A DNA stretch of 64,000 bases from an uncultured Prevotellaceae bacterium (GCA_949295905.1 CASFNA010000004.1:1-64000); one strand, 5' to 3'; shown: positions 9,368 to 19,092, numbered from the stretch's first letter. Translations and numbers: made by a program. The notes: a model not told the origin generated them from the sequence alone.

Positions 9368-9886
9368 ATGGACAGACTAACAAAAGAACAACGCCATCGC
9401 AACATGGCTGCAATACGTGGGAAAGACACTAAACCTGAAATACTGGTGCGGAAATTCCTTTTCAGCCGAGGCTTCCGCTATCGGCTCAACCATCCACGTC
9501 TGCCCGGTCATCCTGATTTGGTGCTGCGTAAATACCGCACGGTCATCTTTGTGAACGGCTGTTTCTGGCATGGTCATGAGAATTGCAAATACTTCCGTCT
9601 GCCTAAAACAAACATAAAGTTTTGGCAAAAGAAAATTGAACGGAATAAGGAACGAGATAAAAAGGAACAATGCCAGCTCGCTGCTATGGGCTGGCATTGT
9701 ATCACTATATGGGAATGTCAGCTGAAACCTAAAATCAGGATGCAGACATTGGAATCACTGGCATACACCTTAAATCACATTTACCTTGAAGACCGTAAAG
9801 TAAAAACATACGAAATACCAGAAGGCAACAATAATCTTATGGCTGCAGAACCCGAACCTACATACGGAAAAACAAAACATCCATAG
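9368..9886 (+). CDS. vsr: Very short patch repair endonuclease Vsr
   Basis: This 172-residue protein nicks DNA 5' of the T in T:G mismatches made when 5-methylcytosine deaminates, and accompanies many Dcm-type methyltransferases. Family hallmarks are all present: the N-terminal MAAIRGKDTKPEILVRKFLF, LPGHPDLV with the catalytic Asp at residue 50, VNGCFWHGHENCKYF with zinc/catalytic Cys and His residues (about 61-71), and GWHCITIWEC. It is slightly longer than E. coli Vsr because of a C-terminal extension rich in polar residues. It is the last gene of the restriction operon, 2 bases after the helicase. Its 3' end faces the mobilization module, whose last gene ends only 11 bases away on the opposite strand. 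Confidence 0.95.
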   Translation: MDRLTKEQRHRNMAAIRGKDTKPEILVRKFLFSRGFRYRLNHPRLPGHPDLVLRKYRTVIFVNGCFWHGHENCKYFRLPKTNIKFWQKKIERNKERDKKEQCQLAAMGWHCITIWECQLKPKIRMQTLESLAYTLNHIYLEDRKVKTYEIPEGNNNLMAAEPEPTYGKTKHP

Positions 9887-9897
9887 AATTTGCCAGA

Positions 9898-10551
9898 TTA
9901 TTCCGTACTTCTTTTCACATCAGTACCCATTATGTCCATCAGATACTGATGTTGCTCCTTTACCGCTCGATACATGGAATAATGTGCGAACGATTCTTCC
10001 TTATACTTCATACTGCTGACGGAAGCAGCCACAGCCCATGAGAGAATGACAATGACAACAATTATCACATAACGGAGTTTGAGGTGATAACCACGCAAGA
10101 ACAGACCGTTGACATTGGGAGGAATGATGGTCAGCGGACACCTCAGTTCATTGACTCTGGCAAGTATTTCATCCTGCCGTTTAAGGATTCTCTCCGTATT
10201 GGCTTCAATGCTCATACGATTCGTGTTGTAATCGCAAACATGGACATAGAGATAGTCAATCAGACTGGACTTCTGTTTGAGCAGGTCTATCAGTTTGGGT
10301 ATCCACTTGGAGAAGGGAATTTTGTCCGGCTGTTCTTTCCGTACAGACTTCTTCAATATCGACAAGGCATCGTTCCAACAGTTGCAAAAACTTTTGGCAA
10401 CGCTGTTGTAAACAGTCCGCTCATCAATGGGAGATACCGAAGACCGTACCTGCTGAGATGAGTTGTTGTTCAGCTTATCAACGCTTTCTTTCAATTCATT
10501 GACACTTTGACGCAAATTTGCGAGATTTGCAGCTATCACATCTTCTTTCAT
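9898..10551 (-). CDS. Mobilization-module protein with coiled coil and one membrane segment
   Basis: This 217-residue protein is not a named family I can assign. The N-terminus (NLANLRQSVNELKESVDKL) looks like a coiled coil. The middle is helical and polar, and one strong membrane span follows (LRYVIIVVIVILSWAVAA, about residues 155-175). Its start codon overlaps the stop codon of the relaxase gene by one base, so the two are translationally coupled. Small proteins of this kind, with a long coiled coil and a single C-terminal membrane span, often follow relaxases in Bacteroidota mobilizable elements; a role tethering the relaxosome to the membrane is only a guess. Confidence 0.65.
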   Translation of the reverse strand: MKEDVIAANLANLRQSVNELKESVDKLNNNSSQQVRSSVSPIDERTVYNSVAKSFCNCWNDALSILKKSVRKEQPDKIPFSKWIPKLIDLLKQKSSLIDYLYVHVCDYNTNRMSIEANTERILKRQDEILARVNELRCPLTIIPPNVNGLFLRGYHLKLRYVIIVVIVILSWAVAASVSSMKYKEESFAHYSMYRAVKEQHQYLMDIMGTDVKRSTE

Positions 10552-11453
10552 TATCTTCTACGTTTAAAAGGTTTATAAAATGGTTCGTCCTTTTGCTTGT
10601 TCTTGTCTTTCTCATCACGCCATCCGAGACTGTTGCTTGTTCCTCCGCCACCAGCATTGGAAACGATTGCCTGATGGGGTTGAATGAGCAATTCCTCCGT
10701 CAGACTTCCTAATGTCGAACAAAGACTGTTAAAGCTCAAGTCACGGTCAAGCGTGGAGCCAGCTAAGCTAACGCCGTCTTGACTGAAAGAAATACCACAC
10801 ACATTGTCTGATGCTTGATTTCTGTTAAAACGGATGTCTATGCTCCGGACTTTCAGCGCGGACAGGAAGTCTTTCCATGAATGGGACTCGGCCAACGCAT
10901 CCAAAGTTGCGGAACGGAGATTGTGTTTCCGTATTTGGTGAGGTCGTAATCTGCTTTTATTCCTTGCCTTGCTGTTTTTGGGAGCGAAATAAAGTCCGTA
11001 CTCCTCCGTCAGCGCACAGCATACTTTCGTGCTACGTATCCTTTCGTTGCTGTCGGGAATGAGGTTGCCGTCATTGTCTATCCGGTTAAACACCAAGTGA
11101 CAATGAGGATGCTTGGTATCGTGATGCCGGGCTATGATATATTGCGTGTTGCGGATGCCCATCCGCTCCATCCATTTCCGGGCAATCTCCACCATGAGCG
11201 CATCCCCGTTCTCATCGTTAGGGAAACGTGCCGCATCGTTTGGCGAGAAAGCCAGAGAAACGTGCTTTACCGGACTTTTCACTTTCGGGCGCATGGATGC
11301 CTGTATCTGAAAAGAGTCCGCAATGGTCTTGTTGCTGACAGCGCAAACTCCCTCATGCGCCAACAGCGTGGCACTCTTCTTCTTGTTCTTTTGGTCGTTG
11401 GCATAGTTCACGATACCGCCGAAGTCAACTCTCGTTTTAATGTTCGCTATCAT
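10551..11453 (-). CDS. Relaxase / mobilization nuclease
   Basis: This 300-residue protein nicks the transfer origin of the mobile element and leads the strand into the recipient. The N-terminus carries the tyrosine region (FGGIVNYANDQ), and the metal-binding HUH-type motif HDTKHPHCHLVFNRID is clear near residues 120-135. Together these identify a MobA/relaxase-domain protein of the kind found on Bacteroides mobilizable elements. The MobC-like gene overlaps its 5' end by 17 bases, and the coiled-coil membrane protein is coupled at its 3' end. The origin of transfer is expected upstream of the MobC-like gene (about 11812-11906), but no recognisable nick site was found by eye. Confidence 0.9.
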   Translation of the reverse strand: MIANIKTRVDFGGIVNYANDQKNKKKSATLLAHEGVCAVSNKTIADSFQIQASMRPKVKSPVKHVSLAFSPNDAARFPNDENGDALMVEIARKWMERMGIRNTQYIIARHHDTKHPHCHLVFNRIDNDGNLIPDSNERIRSTKVCCALTEEYGLYFAPKNSKARNKSRLRPHQIRKHNLRSATLDALAESHSWKDFLSALKVRSIDIRFNRNQASDNVCGISFSQDGVSLAGSTLDRDLSFNSLCSTLGSLTEELLIQPHQAIVSNAGGGGTSNSLGWRDEKDKNKQKDEPFYKPFKRRR

Positions 11454-11811
11454 GGCTGTCGTTCTTTATTTGTGCAACAATCCTGCTGATTTCCGTGATG
11501 ATGGTGATGCAATGCTGGCTGACTGCCTCCAACCCGTGAATGTGCATCTGATGGGCAATTTGATTGACATTGTTGGCTATGCCGGAAAGGTCACGGATGG
11601 CAGACAGCAGTTCGGGACTGATGCGCTGGGATATCTGGCAGTCCATTGCCGCCTGATGGCAAAATTCATTGACAGACAGTCCGGCCTGCTCCGCCTTTGA
11701 CTGAATATAAATGTAGTCGTTCTCGTTAAACATGACACGGAAGCATCTCGTGCGTTTCTGATAACTCGCCAGCTTCGGGCGACCTCCGGGCTTTTTGCTT
11801 TCTGTATTCAT
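11437..11811 (-). CDS. MobC-like relaxosome accessory protein
   Basis: This 124-residue protein has a basic, ribbon-helix-helix-like N-terminus (GGRPKLASYQKRTRCFRVMFNENDY) and a helical C-terminus with SGIANNVNQIAHQMH, the signature stretch of MobC/MbeC-type mobilization proteins. It would bind the transfer origin and help the relaxase melt it. Its 3' end overlaps the relaxase start. The 95 bases upstream (11812-11906) carry no gene and include short A/T-rich and Ala/Gly-codon-free sequence, so this gap is the best place for oriT. Confidence 0.87.
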   Translation of the reverse strand: MNTESKKPGGRPKLASYQKRTRCFRVMFNENDYIYIQSKAEQAGLSVNEFCHQAAMDCQISQRISPELLSAIRDLSGIANNVNQIAHQMHIHGLEAVSQHCITIITEISRIVAQIKNDSHDSEH

Positions 11812-11906
11812 ATAGCTTATTGATGTTGATTTTTTGAGTATTTTGAGTGGTCAGCTTTGCCGCTTGCCGCAAAGGTTTTAGTGACACTAAAACACAAACT
11901 GGCCAC

Positions 11907-13724
11907 TCAAAAAATCTTTCTGTACTTTCCTTGTTCAATCCGGCATAGTTTGCCGCTTCTGATAAAAGCTTCTATCCATTTTGCTGCCGTGCTTCCATTC
12001 TCTCCCAAAGCCAAGACCGCCGCATCGTAGTCCTTCTTCGTGAACGTCTCGGGCAACATATTATAAAGGGTATTCCTCCGTGCCGCCACACCCGTCTCTT
12101 GCAAAATGGAAGCGGTCTGTTTGTTCTGACTTCCTGACAGATTCCGATAAATAAAAACGGAATGATAGAGCAGCGTGTCGCAGATGTTCATGGCAACAAA
12201 GTAGTCCGATTCTTGGCAAACCAACCGGACAATGCCGCCAGAATCCACCTGTACATTGTACACGTTTCCCAAATGCCGGACAGCGGTAAGCACCATCATG
12301 ATGCGGTAGGCAATAAGTCCCATGCGCCTGACTATACCCTGCATCCTATTGTCCACCTCGTCACAGCATTCTTCATTCACACGGCTCAGGTATTCAATGA
12401 ACTGTTCCTGCAAAACAGAGGGAAGGGAGAATGAATAGCTGCCATGCTTCAAGAACTCTTCATGCAAATGGCAGAAGCGGTCGCCCAATATCCTGAACAT
12501 AGCGTTCTTTGATTGGGAAATATCGTTTGTGGCAAACACGTTTCTGATGCCACGCTTGAAGCGGATGATGTAAAAACAGAAACGGCTCATCAGTCCGTTC
12601 TCTGCATCGGGTATCAGCCGCCTTACCTGTTCGGGCGTTCCGGCCAAAGCCACTGACACCCTCGGATTGCTGACCTCGCAATACTCCCTGTCCTTGCGTC
12701 GGCTCAAACTGACCAGCTCATGATGGAACGCCTTGCGCAGTACATCGGAATAGTTGCCGTAGTCCGACTTCAATGTCTGGCTTAGTGTGTCACCTTCCGA
12801 TTCGAACAACAGCCCGACACCGTCATTGTCGCCCAATATTTTCAATAAGGAACTTGCGCTGCTGTTGGCCGGGATGATAAGCATACGCATAGGCGGCTCG
12901 GTCGGCATAGTCGCACCATCCGACTTCTTGCTTTTGATATAGGCGTTCATTGCTTCCTTATATTCCTGCTCCATCCGTTGCGAAAGTTCGTGGAGATTGC
13001 GGTTGATGGGAGCCACCAGCTCGCGGCATAAAGTCAACGCGCCCTTGCCCATACCTGCATCAGCTACGACAAACAAGTAAAGGTTGGGGTAAACAATTCG
13101 CTCGTCATACACGCCACAGACATTGTGGAAGCAGACCGACAGGCATACAATCGCCCCAATCAGAATAGTGTCGCGGTCATCTTCTGAAATGGAGTTGCCG
13201 ACAACCTCACTTAAAAATGGCGGAAGCTGCTCGAACACACATTCAGGAAATTCCGGAAGCTCATCAGCCGATTTTATCCATTTGCCCTTTTTACCATTTT
13301 GGATATTTGGTAAAATGGATAAATGCTGTTCCTCTGCCGGACTCAGCGGAATACCAGCCTGGCCAGCCAAATGAAAGAATGAACGAATGGTAACCCCTTG
13401 TCCTTTGGCTTGCAGGCAATGGGTGTATTGCTTGTCCGTTTGTTCCCTTTGATAGTCCGGATGAAACCGACTGATACGGTGATAATATTCTCTTCCGTTC
13501 TCGCCTAATCCGTCAACCAAGGCAAAGCCCAATTCCACCCAATCCTTATATTCAGGTGCGATGTCAATGGCACGTTGTTCTATTTCACGAATGATACGTT
13601 CCACTTCTTCCTCTTTATTATCAGAGGCTACATTTGGAGGCGGAAGTAATCTGGGCAATGCTGGAACACTATTTTCAAAAGGGACATTCTCCCAATCTTG
13701 GGCGGAAAATATTTTCTTCGACAT
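11907..13724 (-). CDS. DUF3987 protein (helicase-like replication protein of mobile elements)
   Basis: The protein has 605 residues from the preferred start (MSKKIFSAQDWENVPF); an upstream extension of 40 residues is possible but lies inside the preceding gene and lacks family character. The N-terminal ~130 residues (ERIIREIEQRAIDIAPEYKDWVELGFALVDGLGENGREYYH) match the PriCT-like segment common in such proteins. The core contains a P-loop-like VADAGMGKGALTL, and GTPEQVRRLIPDAENGLMSRFCFY as in DUF3987. These proteins usually follow a BT4734-like primase-type protein, as here, where the two genes overlap by 50 bases. They are thought to help the excised element replicate. Confidence 0.82.
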   Translation of the reverse strand: MSKKIFSAQDWENVPFENSVPALPRLLPPPNVASDNKEEEVERIIREIEQRAIDIAPEYKDWVELGFALVDGLGENGREYYHRISRFHPDYQREQTDKQYTHCLQAKGQGVTIRSFFHLAGQAGIPLSPAEEQHLSILPNIQNGKKGKWIKSADELPEFPECVFEQLPPFLSEVVGNSISEDDRDTILIGAIVCLSVCFHNVCGVYDERIVYPNLYLFVVADAGMGKGALTLCRELVAPINRNLHELSQRMEQEYKEAMNAYIKSKKSDGATMPTEPPMRMLIIPANSSASSLLKILGDNDGVGLLFESEGDTLSQTLKSDYGNYSDVLRKAFHHELVSLSRRKDREYCEVSNPRVSVALAGTPEQVRRLIPDAENGLMSRFCFYIIRFKRGIRNVFATNDISQSKNAMFRILGDRFCHLHEEFLKHGSYSFSLPSVLQEQFIEYLSRVNEECCDEVDNRMQGIVRRMGLIAYRIMMVLTAVRHLGNVYNVQVDSGGIVRLVCQESDYFVAMNICDTLLYHSVFIYRNLSGSQNKQTASILQETGVAARRNTLYNMLPETFTKKDYDAAVLALGENGSTAAKWIEAFIRSGKLCRIEQGKYRKIF

Positions 13725-14271
13725 ATTCGTTGTATTTAGGGTTAATGTATGCTTGTGGGTCGTAGGGCAGGAAACAGGCACGTGCCACATCACTTCCAGA
13801 CATATCCACCATTGGCAAGCCCGTAGCACGGACACAGTTGGCAACGGCCTTGAAGAACCTTGAATGTTCCCATCCTTTCAAATCCACAGGTATAATCCAT
13901 TTCAATCCATTTCCCGAAGGACTGGCAAACAGTAGTTCCGTATCAAAATACTCATGATTGAGAAGCCGTTGCTTCACCATTTCCATATCTTCCACATGGT
14001 CAAAGTCCAAACACATCAGCCCGGAGTGCATTATCAGTTCCTTTTCATTCCGCTTACGGAAAAGACCGGAGAAAGTACAATAGTCAAAGTGGGCGGCCTT
14101 ATATCTCTTGGCATCAACAGGAGAAGCCATTGAACGCAGAGCTTCCGTTTGCGGACGGGCATAATGGCCGACCACATAGCGGTATACATCCACAATGCCT
14201 ATCGCCCTTAGCGGCTCAGTGTTTTGAATGGGCTTGCGGAAGAATGAAAAGCAATAGTCTGTCGCTTCCAT
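13675..14271 (-). CDS. BT4734/VirE_N-type primase-like protein
   Basis: The protein has 198 residues from the ATG at 14271. Conserved stretches are YCTFSGLFRKRNEKELIMHSGLMCLDFDHVED, LLFASPSGNGLKWIIP and SGSDVARACFLPYDP, which mark the BT4734/BF3469 family, related to archaeo-eukaryotic primase-type domains. The Asp pair in CLDFDH is the likely metal site. Ten more residues could be added upstream, but they would overlap the helix-turn-helix gene, whose stop codon ends one base before this ATG. It is the middle gene of a - strand trio (helix-turn-helix, primase-like, DUF3987) that is typical of Bacteroidota integrative elements. Confidence 0.82.
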   Translation of the reverse strand: MEATDYCFSFFRKPIQNTEPLRAIGIVDVYRYVVGHYARPQTEALRSMASPVDAKRYKAAHFDYCTFSGLFRKRNEKELIMHSGLMCLDFDHVEDMEMVKQRLLNHEYFDTELLFASPSGNGLKWIIPVDLKGWEHSRFFKAVANCVRATGLPMVDMSGSDVARACFLPYDPQAYINPKYNEYVEENIFRPRLGECPF

Positions 14272-14272
14272 A

Positions 14273-14626
14273 TTACCTGATAATCTTTTTGGATTTGACA
14301 AATTGTTCAGCCTCCTGCATCAGCTCGGCCTGAGTCTTATGCACCTTGTTCTTCAACCAGTCATCTATTTCTGATTGGAGAAAAGCCAAAGCCTTATTTA
14401 TCTTATGTACGGGTATCTGCTTGGCCGACACCCATCCATAAACCGTCTGCTTGGCCGGATGTGAGGGCAGATAGGCACAAAGCTCATCTATATCCATCCA
14501 TTTAGGTGAATCACTTGCCTGCTTATGCTGCAAGGCTTTAACTGTAGATTTCAGTTCTTCAACTGTCTTAATCAAATAGGACAATGCGTTCGGCATTTCC
14601 TCGAATGAATTTACGGTATAACTCAT
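14273..14626 (-). CDS. Helix-turn-helix (excisionase/DUF3853-like) protein
   Basis: This 117-residue protein has a coiled-coil-like N-terminus (LIKTVEELKSTVKALQHK). A winged helix-turn-helix follows: WMDIDELCAYLPSHPAKQTVYGWVSAKQIPVHKINKALAFLQSEIDDWL. This is the domain found in excisionase-like and DUF3853 proteins next to integrases. It likely binds element DNA to regulate excision or the replication genes below it. A -7 box (TACTTTTG) on the - strand lies 27 bases before the start, so this gene probably begins the transcript that continues through the primase-like and DUF3987 genes. Confidence 0.8.
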   Translation of the reverse strand: MSYTVNSFEEMPNALSYLIKTVEELKSTVKALQHKQASDSPKWMDIDELCAYLPSHPAKQTVYGWVSAKQIPVHKINKALAFLQSEIDDWLKNKVHKTQAELMQEAEQFVKSKKIIR

Positions 14627-14652
14627 ATTCTTTCGGTTTTAAGTTGATGCCG

Positions 14653-14660
14653 CAAAAGTA
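14653..14660 (-). promoter_or_regulatory. -7 box (TACTTTTG) for the helix-turn-helix/primase/DUF3987 operon
   Basis: Read on the - strand the sequence is TACTTTTG, matching TAnnTTTG, 27 bases before the ATG at 14626. A transcript from here would have a leader of about 20 bases and cover the three replication-type genes. Confidence 0.55.
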
Positions 14661-14835
14661 TAGGGATGCTTACGGGGGCTAAATAGGTGCTTGATTGCCC
14701 CCAATCCGCCCCTTATTTGCCACCTACAGATTTAAGTTTCATTAAGGCTGGAATTGCCGGATTGAATAAGTAAAGGGAGAAAAAAGCCGAAATTAGGGCT
14801 GGTAGCAATATAGTGTTGGAGAAAGGAAAAGAAAA

Positions 14836-14866
14836 CCCCTCAAAAAGCAGGGTGCTTCATGAGGGG
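14836..14866 (-). terminator. Rho-independent terminator of the integrase operon
   Basis: CCCCTCA at 14836-14842 pairs with TGAGGGG at 14860-14866, with an inner AAGCA/TGCTT stem and a GGG loop. On the - strand the hairpin is followed directly by TTTTCTTTTCC. It lies about 70 bases past the integrase stop codon. Confidence 0.75.
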
Positions 14867-14933
14867 CAAACGGTGGTAAAAGAGGTGGCTATCTTTATAA
14901 CTCATTGATGCTCAATGGTGCAACTTTTCACCT

Positions 14934-16202
14934 TTACTTATATTGGCTCAAGTTGTCAATATGCAGCGTATTGGCCGCTTTTTCTTTTGCCGCATCCACA
15001 AGATGGGTGTAAATCTGGGTGGTCTTTACATTTGTATGACCCATTAAGGACTTAATCGTATAGATATCCACGCCATTTTCAAGCAATAACGAGGCGTAGC
15101 TATGGCGTCCACAATGGAAGGTTACGTGCTTCTTTATACCCGATGCCTCTATCCATGCTTTCAATGGTATGGAAATCCACGAAACATCAGTCAGACCCTC
15201 GAATACCAGACGTTCATCATCGTCAGGCCGCTCGCCGCATAATTGGAGAGCCTGTGCCGTGACGGGCTTATAATCGGGGCGTTTGGTCTTTTGCTGAACA
15301 ACCAAGGCTTGCCATGTGCCTTTGCTTGTCTGCTGAATCTGTTTCCACCGCAGGGCTTGAATGTCACTATGCCGTAATCCCGTGAGGATGGAAAAGAGAA
15401 ACGCACGTTTCAGAACATCATCTTTGCAAGGCGTATCAACCAGCATCTGCACTTCATTCATGGTAAGGGCGACACGAGGTTTTTCAATCGAACTGATGCC
15501 TTTTACTTTTGCGCTGATGTCAACCGTGAGATATTCATCAATAAACGCTTGTTTCAGTCCGGCCTTGAGAATAGAGAAATAGGTTGAAGCTGTGTTTTGC
15601 GAGATAGTTCCTTTCTTGTTGCCTCCCATCGGGGCACGGAGTAGGAACATTTTGATGTCTTCAAGCAGTTTGACGGAAATGGATTTGAAGGGTATCGGAT
15701 TCCCTTGCGAATAGATTTTCAGCAACTCGCCCACACGCATCCAATTGACGATAATCGAATTGGAGCTGTTTGGGTGGCGTTTGCTGATGATGCCGTTGAA
15801 ATACTTGATGAAGTCCTGTTCGCCACGTTCGTTCTGCGCAGCAATTTCATTCTCCTTGTCTGTATAGAGAATGGCACTGTCGTATTCATGCTGGCGCAGC
15901 TTACGGACGTTATCCGCATAGATGCAGGCCTCTTGGTCAATGGTGGAACGGCACTGGATGATTCCGTTCAAATCACGCTTGGGCTTGTAATTGAAACTTC
16001 CGTCCGGCAAAATGCGGGCGATGGATGACTTATCCCAAATAGGCGTGGATATAGTCCGGTTGATGGATTCCACCACACGGCTTGCTCTGGTTGAGCCTCG
16101 TTTGTAAACCGGGTACGATTCAATAATCAGATACCACTCCTCTTTGTATCTCGACCGTCTGAGCTTGACGGTCACTTTGGTGTTGGGCAATGCTTTTTTC
16201 AT
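14934..16202 (-). CDS. Tyrosine recombinase / integrase
   Basis: This 422-residue protein inserts and excises the element. The N-terminal part (about 1-100) is the arm-binding region of Bacteroides integrases, with an SAM-like core-binding domain at about 125-230. The catalytic domain shows the first Arg in LTGLRHSDIQALRW, a Lys near QQKTKRPDYKPV, then HCGRHSYASLLLENGVDIYTIKSLMGH with His-x-x-Arg and the second His, and the nucleophile Tyr in QIYTHLV. All catalytic residues are present, so the enzyme looks active. It starts one base after the stop of the excisionase-like gene, so both are on one transcript. It points away from dnaK, and the right attachment site should lie between 16816 and 16905. 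Confidence 0.93.
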   Translation of the reverse strand: MKKALPNTKVTVKLRRSRYKEEWYLIIESYPVYKRGSTRASRVVESINRTISTPIWDKSSIARILPDGSFNYKPKRDLNGIIQCRSTIDQEACIYADNVRKLRQHEYDSAILYTDKENEIAAQNERGEQDFIKYFNGIISKRHPNSSNSIIVNWMRVGELLKIYSQGNPIPFKSISVKLLEDIKMFLLRAPMGGNKKGTISQNTASTYFSILKAGLKQAFIDEYLTVDISAKVKGISSIEKPRVALTMNEVQMLVDTPCKDDVLKRAFLFSILTGLRHSDIQALRWKQIQQTSKGTWQALVVQQKTKRPDYKPVTAQALQLCGERPDDDERLVFEGLTDVSWISIPLKAWIEASGIKKHVTFHCGRHSYASLLLENGVDIYTIKSLMGHTNVKTTQIYTHLVDAAKEKAANTLHIDNLSQYK

Positions 16203-16203
16203 T

Positions 16204-16761
16204 CTACTCTGATTTATAAAGGTTATCTATTTCTTGTTTGGGTACATACACATAGTTTCCTATTTGTCGGGAGGGGATGGAGTATTTTCTCACGTGAGCC
16301 CATACGGAACTGTCATTGATGTGATATTTCTCGCATACTTCGGTGATGGTATAACAGTCTTCCGGTTCCATGCTGTAGAGTTTGGGAGTAGGCTTTTCTT
16401 TTTCAACTGCACTTTCAGGCCTGCTAAGGAACAGCCTTTCCATGTCGGAACGCTTAATTCGTGTCAGCCTCTCGCCGATATTGATTGCAGGAACTCTTCC
16501 CTCTTTTATCAGCCGATACAGCGTACTGCGTTCTACGCCGAACATGGCAACGGCTTCTTTGACCGATATGTACTCTCTGATGTCAGGAACCAGTTGAGCA
16601 ATAGCTTCCAGCCTTGCGTTCTTTAGCTTCTCATCCCTTTTACGCTTCCACGCTACATTGCTGCACCTGCGCGAACAGTAGTAGCTGTCGAGTGTCTTTG
16701 CGACAAAGACTTTGCCGCAGACTTTACACTTTCTTTTGATTTCAAATCCGATTGTTGGCAT
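16204..16761 (-). CDS. Zinc-ribbon plus double helix-turn-helix excisionase-like protein
   Basis: The protein has 185 residues from the ATG at 16761 (MPTIGFEIKRKCKVCGKVF). A Cys4-type ribbon (CKVCGKVF...YYCSRRCSN) is followed by two MerR/excisionase-type winged helices: YISVKEAVAMFGVERSTLYRLIKEGRVP, and YTITEVCEKYHINDSSVWAHVRKYSIPSRQIGNYVYVP. It probably bends DNA at the attachment sites and steers the integrase towards excision, or regulates the operon. A longer reading from an ATG at 16815 adds 18 residues. Both starts follow the same GTAGATAAT leader sequence, so the start is uncertain. I prefer the shorter form because the extension has no family character. Confidence 0.82.
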   Translation of the reverse strand: MPTIGFEIKRKCKVCGKVFVAKTLDSYYCSRRCSNVAWKRKRDEKLKNARLEAIAQLVPDIREYISVKEAVAMFGVERSTLYRLIKEGRVPAINIGERLTRIKRSDMERLFLSRPESAVEKEKPTPKLYSMEPEDCYTITEVCEKYHINDSSVWAHVRKYSIPSRQIGNYVYVPKQEIDNLYKSE

Positions 16762-16826
16762 ATTATCTACTTTTAAGTATGTATAAGTGTGGATAAGTGG
16801 GATTTTGTTCCACATTATCTACTTTT
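16762..16826. repeat. 13-base direct repeat at both candidate starts of the excisionase-like gene
   Basis: ATTATCTACTTTT occurs at 16762-16774 and 16814-16826, 52 bases apart (start to start). On the - strand each copy ends in the base before, or in, an ATG. The segment between them contains GTGG and CCAC arms. Five helical turns of spacing fits tandem protein-binding sites, for example for the integrase or its excisionase. It is also possible that the leader was simply duplicated. Confidence 0.55.
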
Positions 16827-16906
16827 TTGTCTTGTTACAAATATGTCGCAAATAAGAGATAAAAAAGCCCATAGAAAAGGCATAGAAACCAAGAACCCTA
16901 TAAACG

Positions 16907-16943
16907 CAAAAAGCGTGCAACTCATTGAGCTGCACGCTTTTGC
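16907..16943 (-). terminator. Rho-independent terminator of dnaK
   Basis: AAGCGTGCA at 16911-16919 pairs with TGCACGCTT at 16931-16939. An extra CTC/GAG stem closes the loop, and the arms extend into AAAA/TTTT. On the - strand a TTTTTGCGTTT run follows. It lies about 35 bases past the dnaK stop codon. The mobile element apparently inserted just beyond it, leaving dnaK intact. Confidence 0.8.
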
Positions 16944-16974
16944 TTGCGATTTAGTATGTCTTTACTTATCGGAA

Positions 16975-18903
<1,929 letters not shown>

Positions 18904-18968
18904 AATAGTATCTTTTTTTGTTATTTTTTACTGTTTTACTGTCGTGCAGTATTCAGGGTTTTCGGTTT

Positions 18969-18999
18969 CAAGGCCTTATGTGTAGAACATCCGGCCTTG
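18969..18999 (-). promoter_or_regulatory. Leader hairpin upstream of dnaK
   Basis: CAAGGCC at 18969-18975 pairs perfectly with GGCCTTG at 18993-18999, with a 17-base loop. If transcription starts near 19034, as the upstream promoter suggests, the hairpin lies in the dnaK leader 66-96 bases before the start codon. A role in translation control or mRNA stability is speculative. Confidence 0.4.
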
Positions 19000-19043
19000 T
19001 AACCTTTTTACCTTGCAACTACACTTGAAGTCACTTCACAATC

Positions 19044-19092
19044 AACAAAACATGTGCCAACGGTGAAAAAATGTCAACCGGCGTGACATTTT
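19044..19092 (-). promoter_or_regulatory. Putative sigma-54-like promoter and inverted repeat upstream of dnaK
   Basis: On the - strand TGGCAC (19059-19054), five bases, then TTGTT (19048-19044) fit the -24/-12 sigma-54 pattern TGGCAC-N5-TTGCW except for one base. Just upstream, AAAATGTCA at 19068-19076 and TGACATTTT at 19084-19092 form a perfect 9-base inverted repeat with a 7-base spacer, a plausible activator or repressor site. clpB carries the same core. The remaining intergenic sequence up to 19150 shows a TGTGGCAG/TGCCACA pairing at about 19100-19145 and no gene. Confidence 0.5.

Larger units (their letters stand above)
14627..14933. other. Intergenic spacer between integrase and helix-turn-helix gene
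   Basis: No gene is seen in these 307 bases. They hold the promoter of the helix-turn-helix gene (14653-14660), the integrase terminator (14836-14866), and a G/C run (about 14677-14715) with the near-repeats GGGGGCTAAATA and TTGCCCCCAATC, which can pair through GGGG and CCCC. The latter may be a regulatory hairpin or part of an internal integrase-binding site. Confidence 0.5.
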
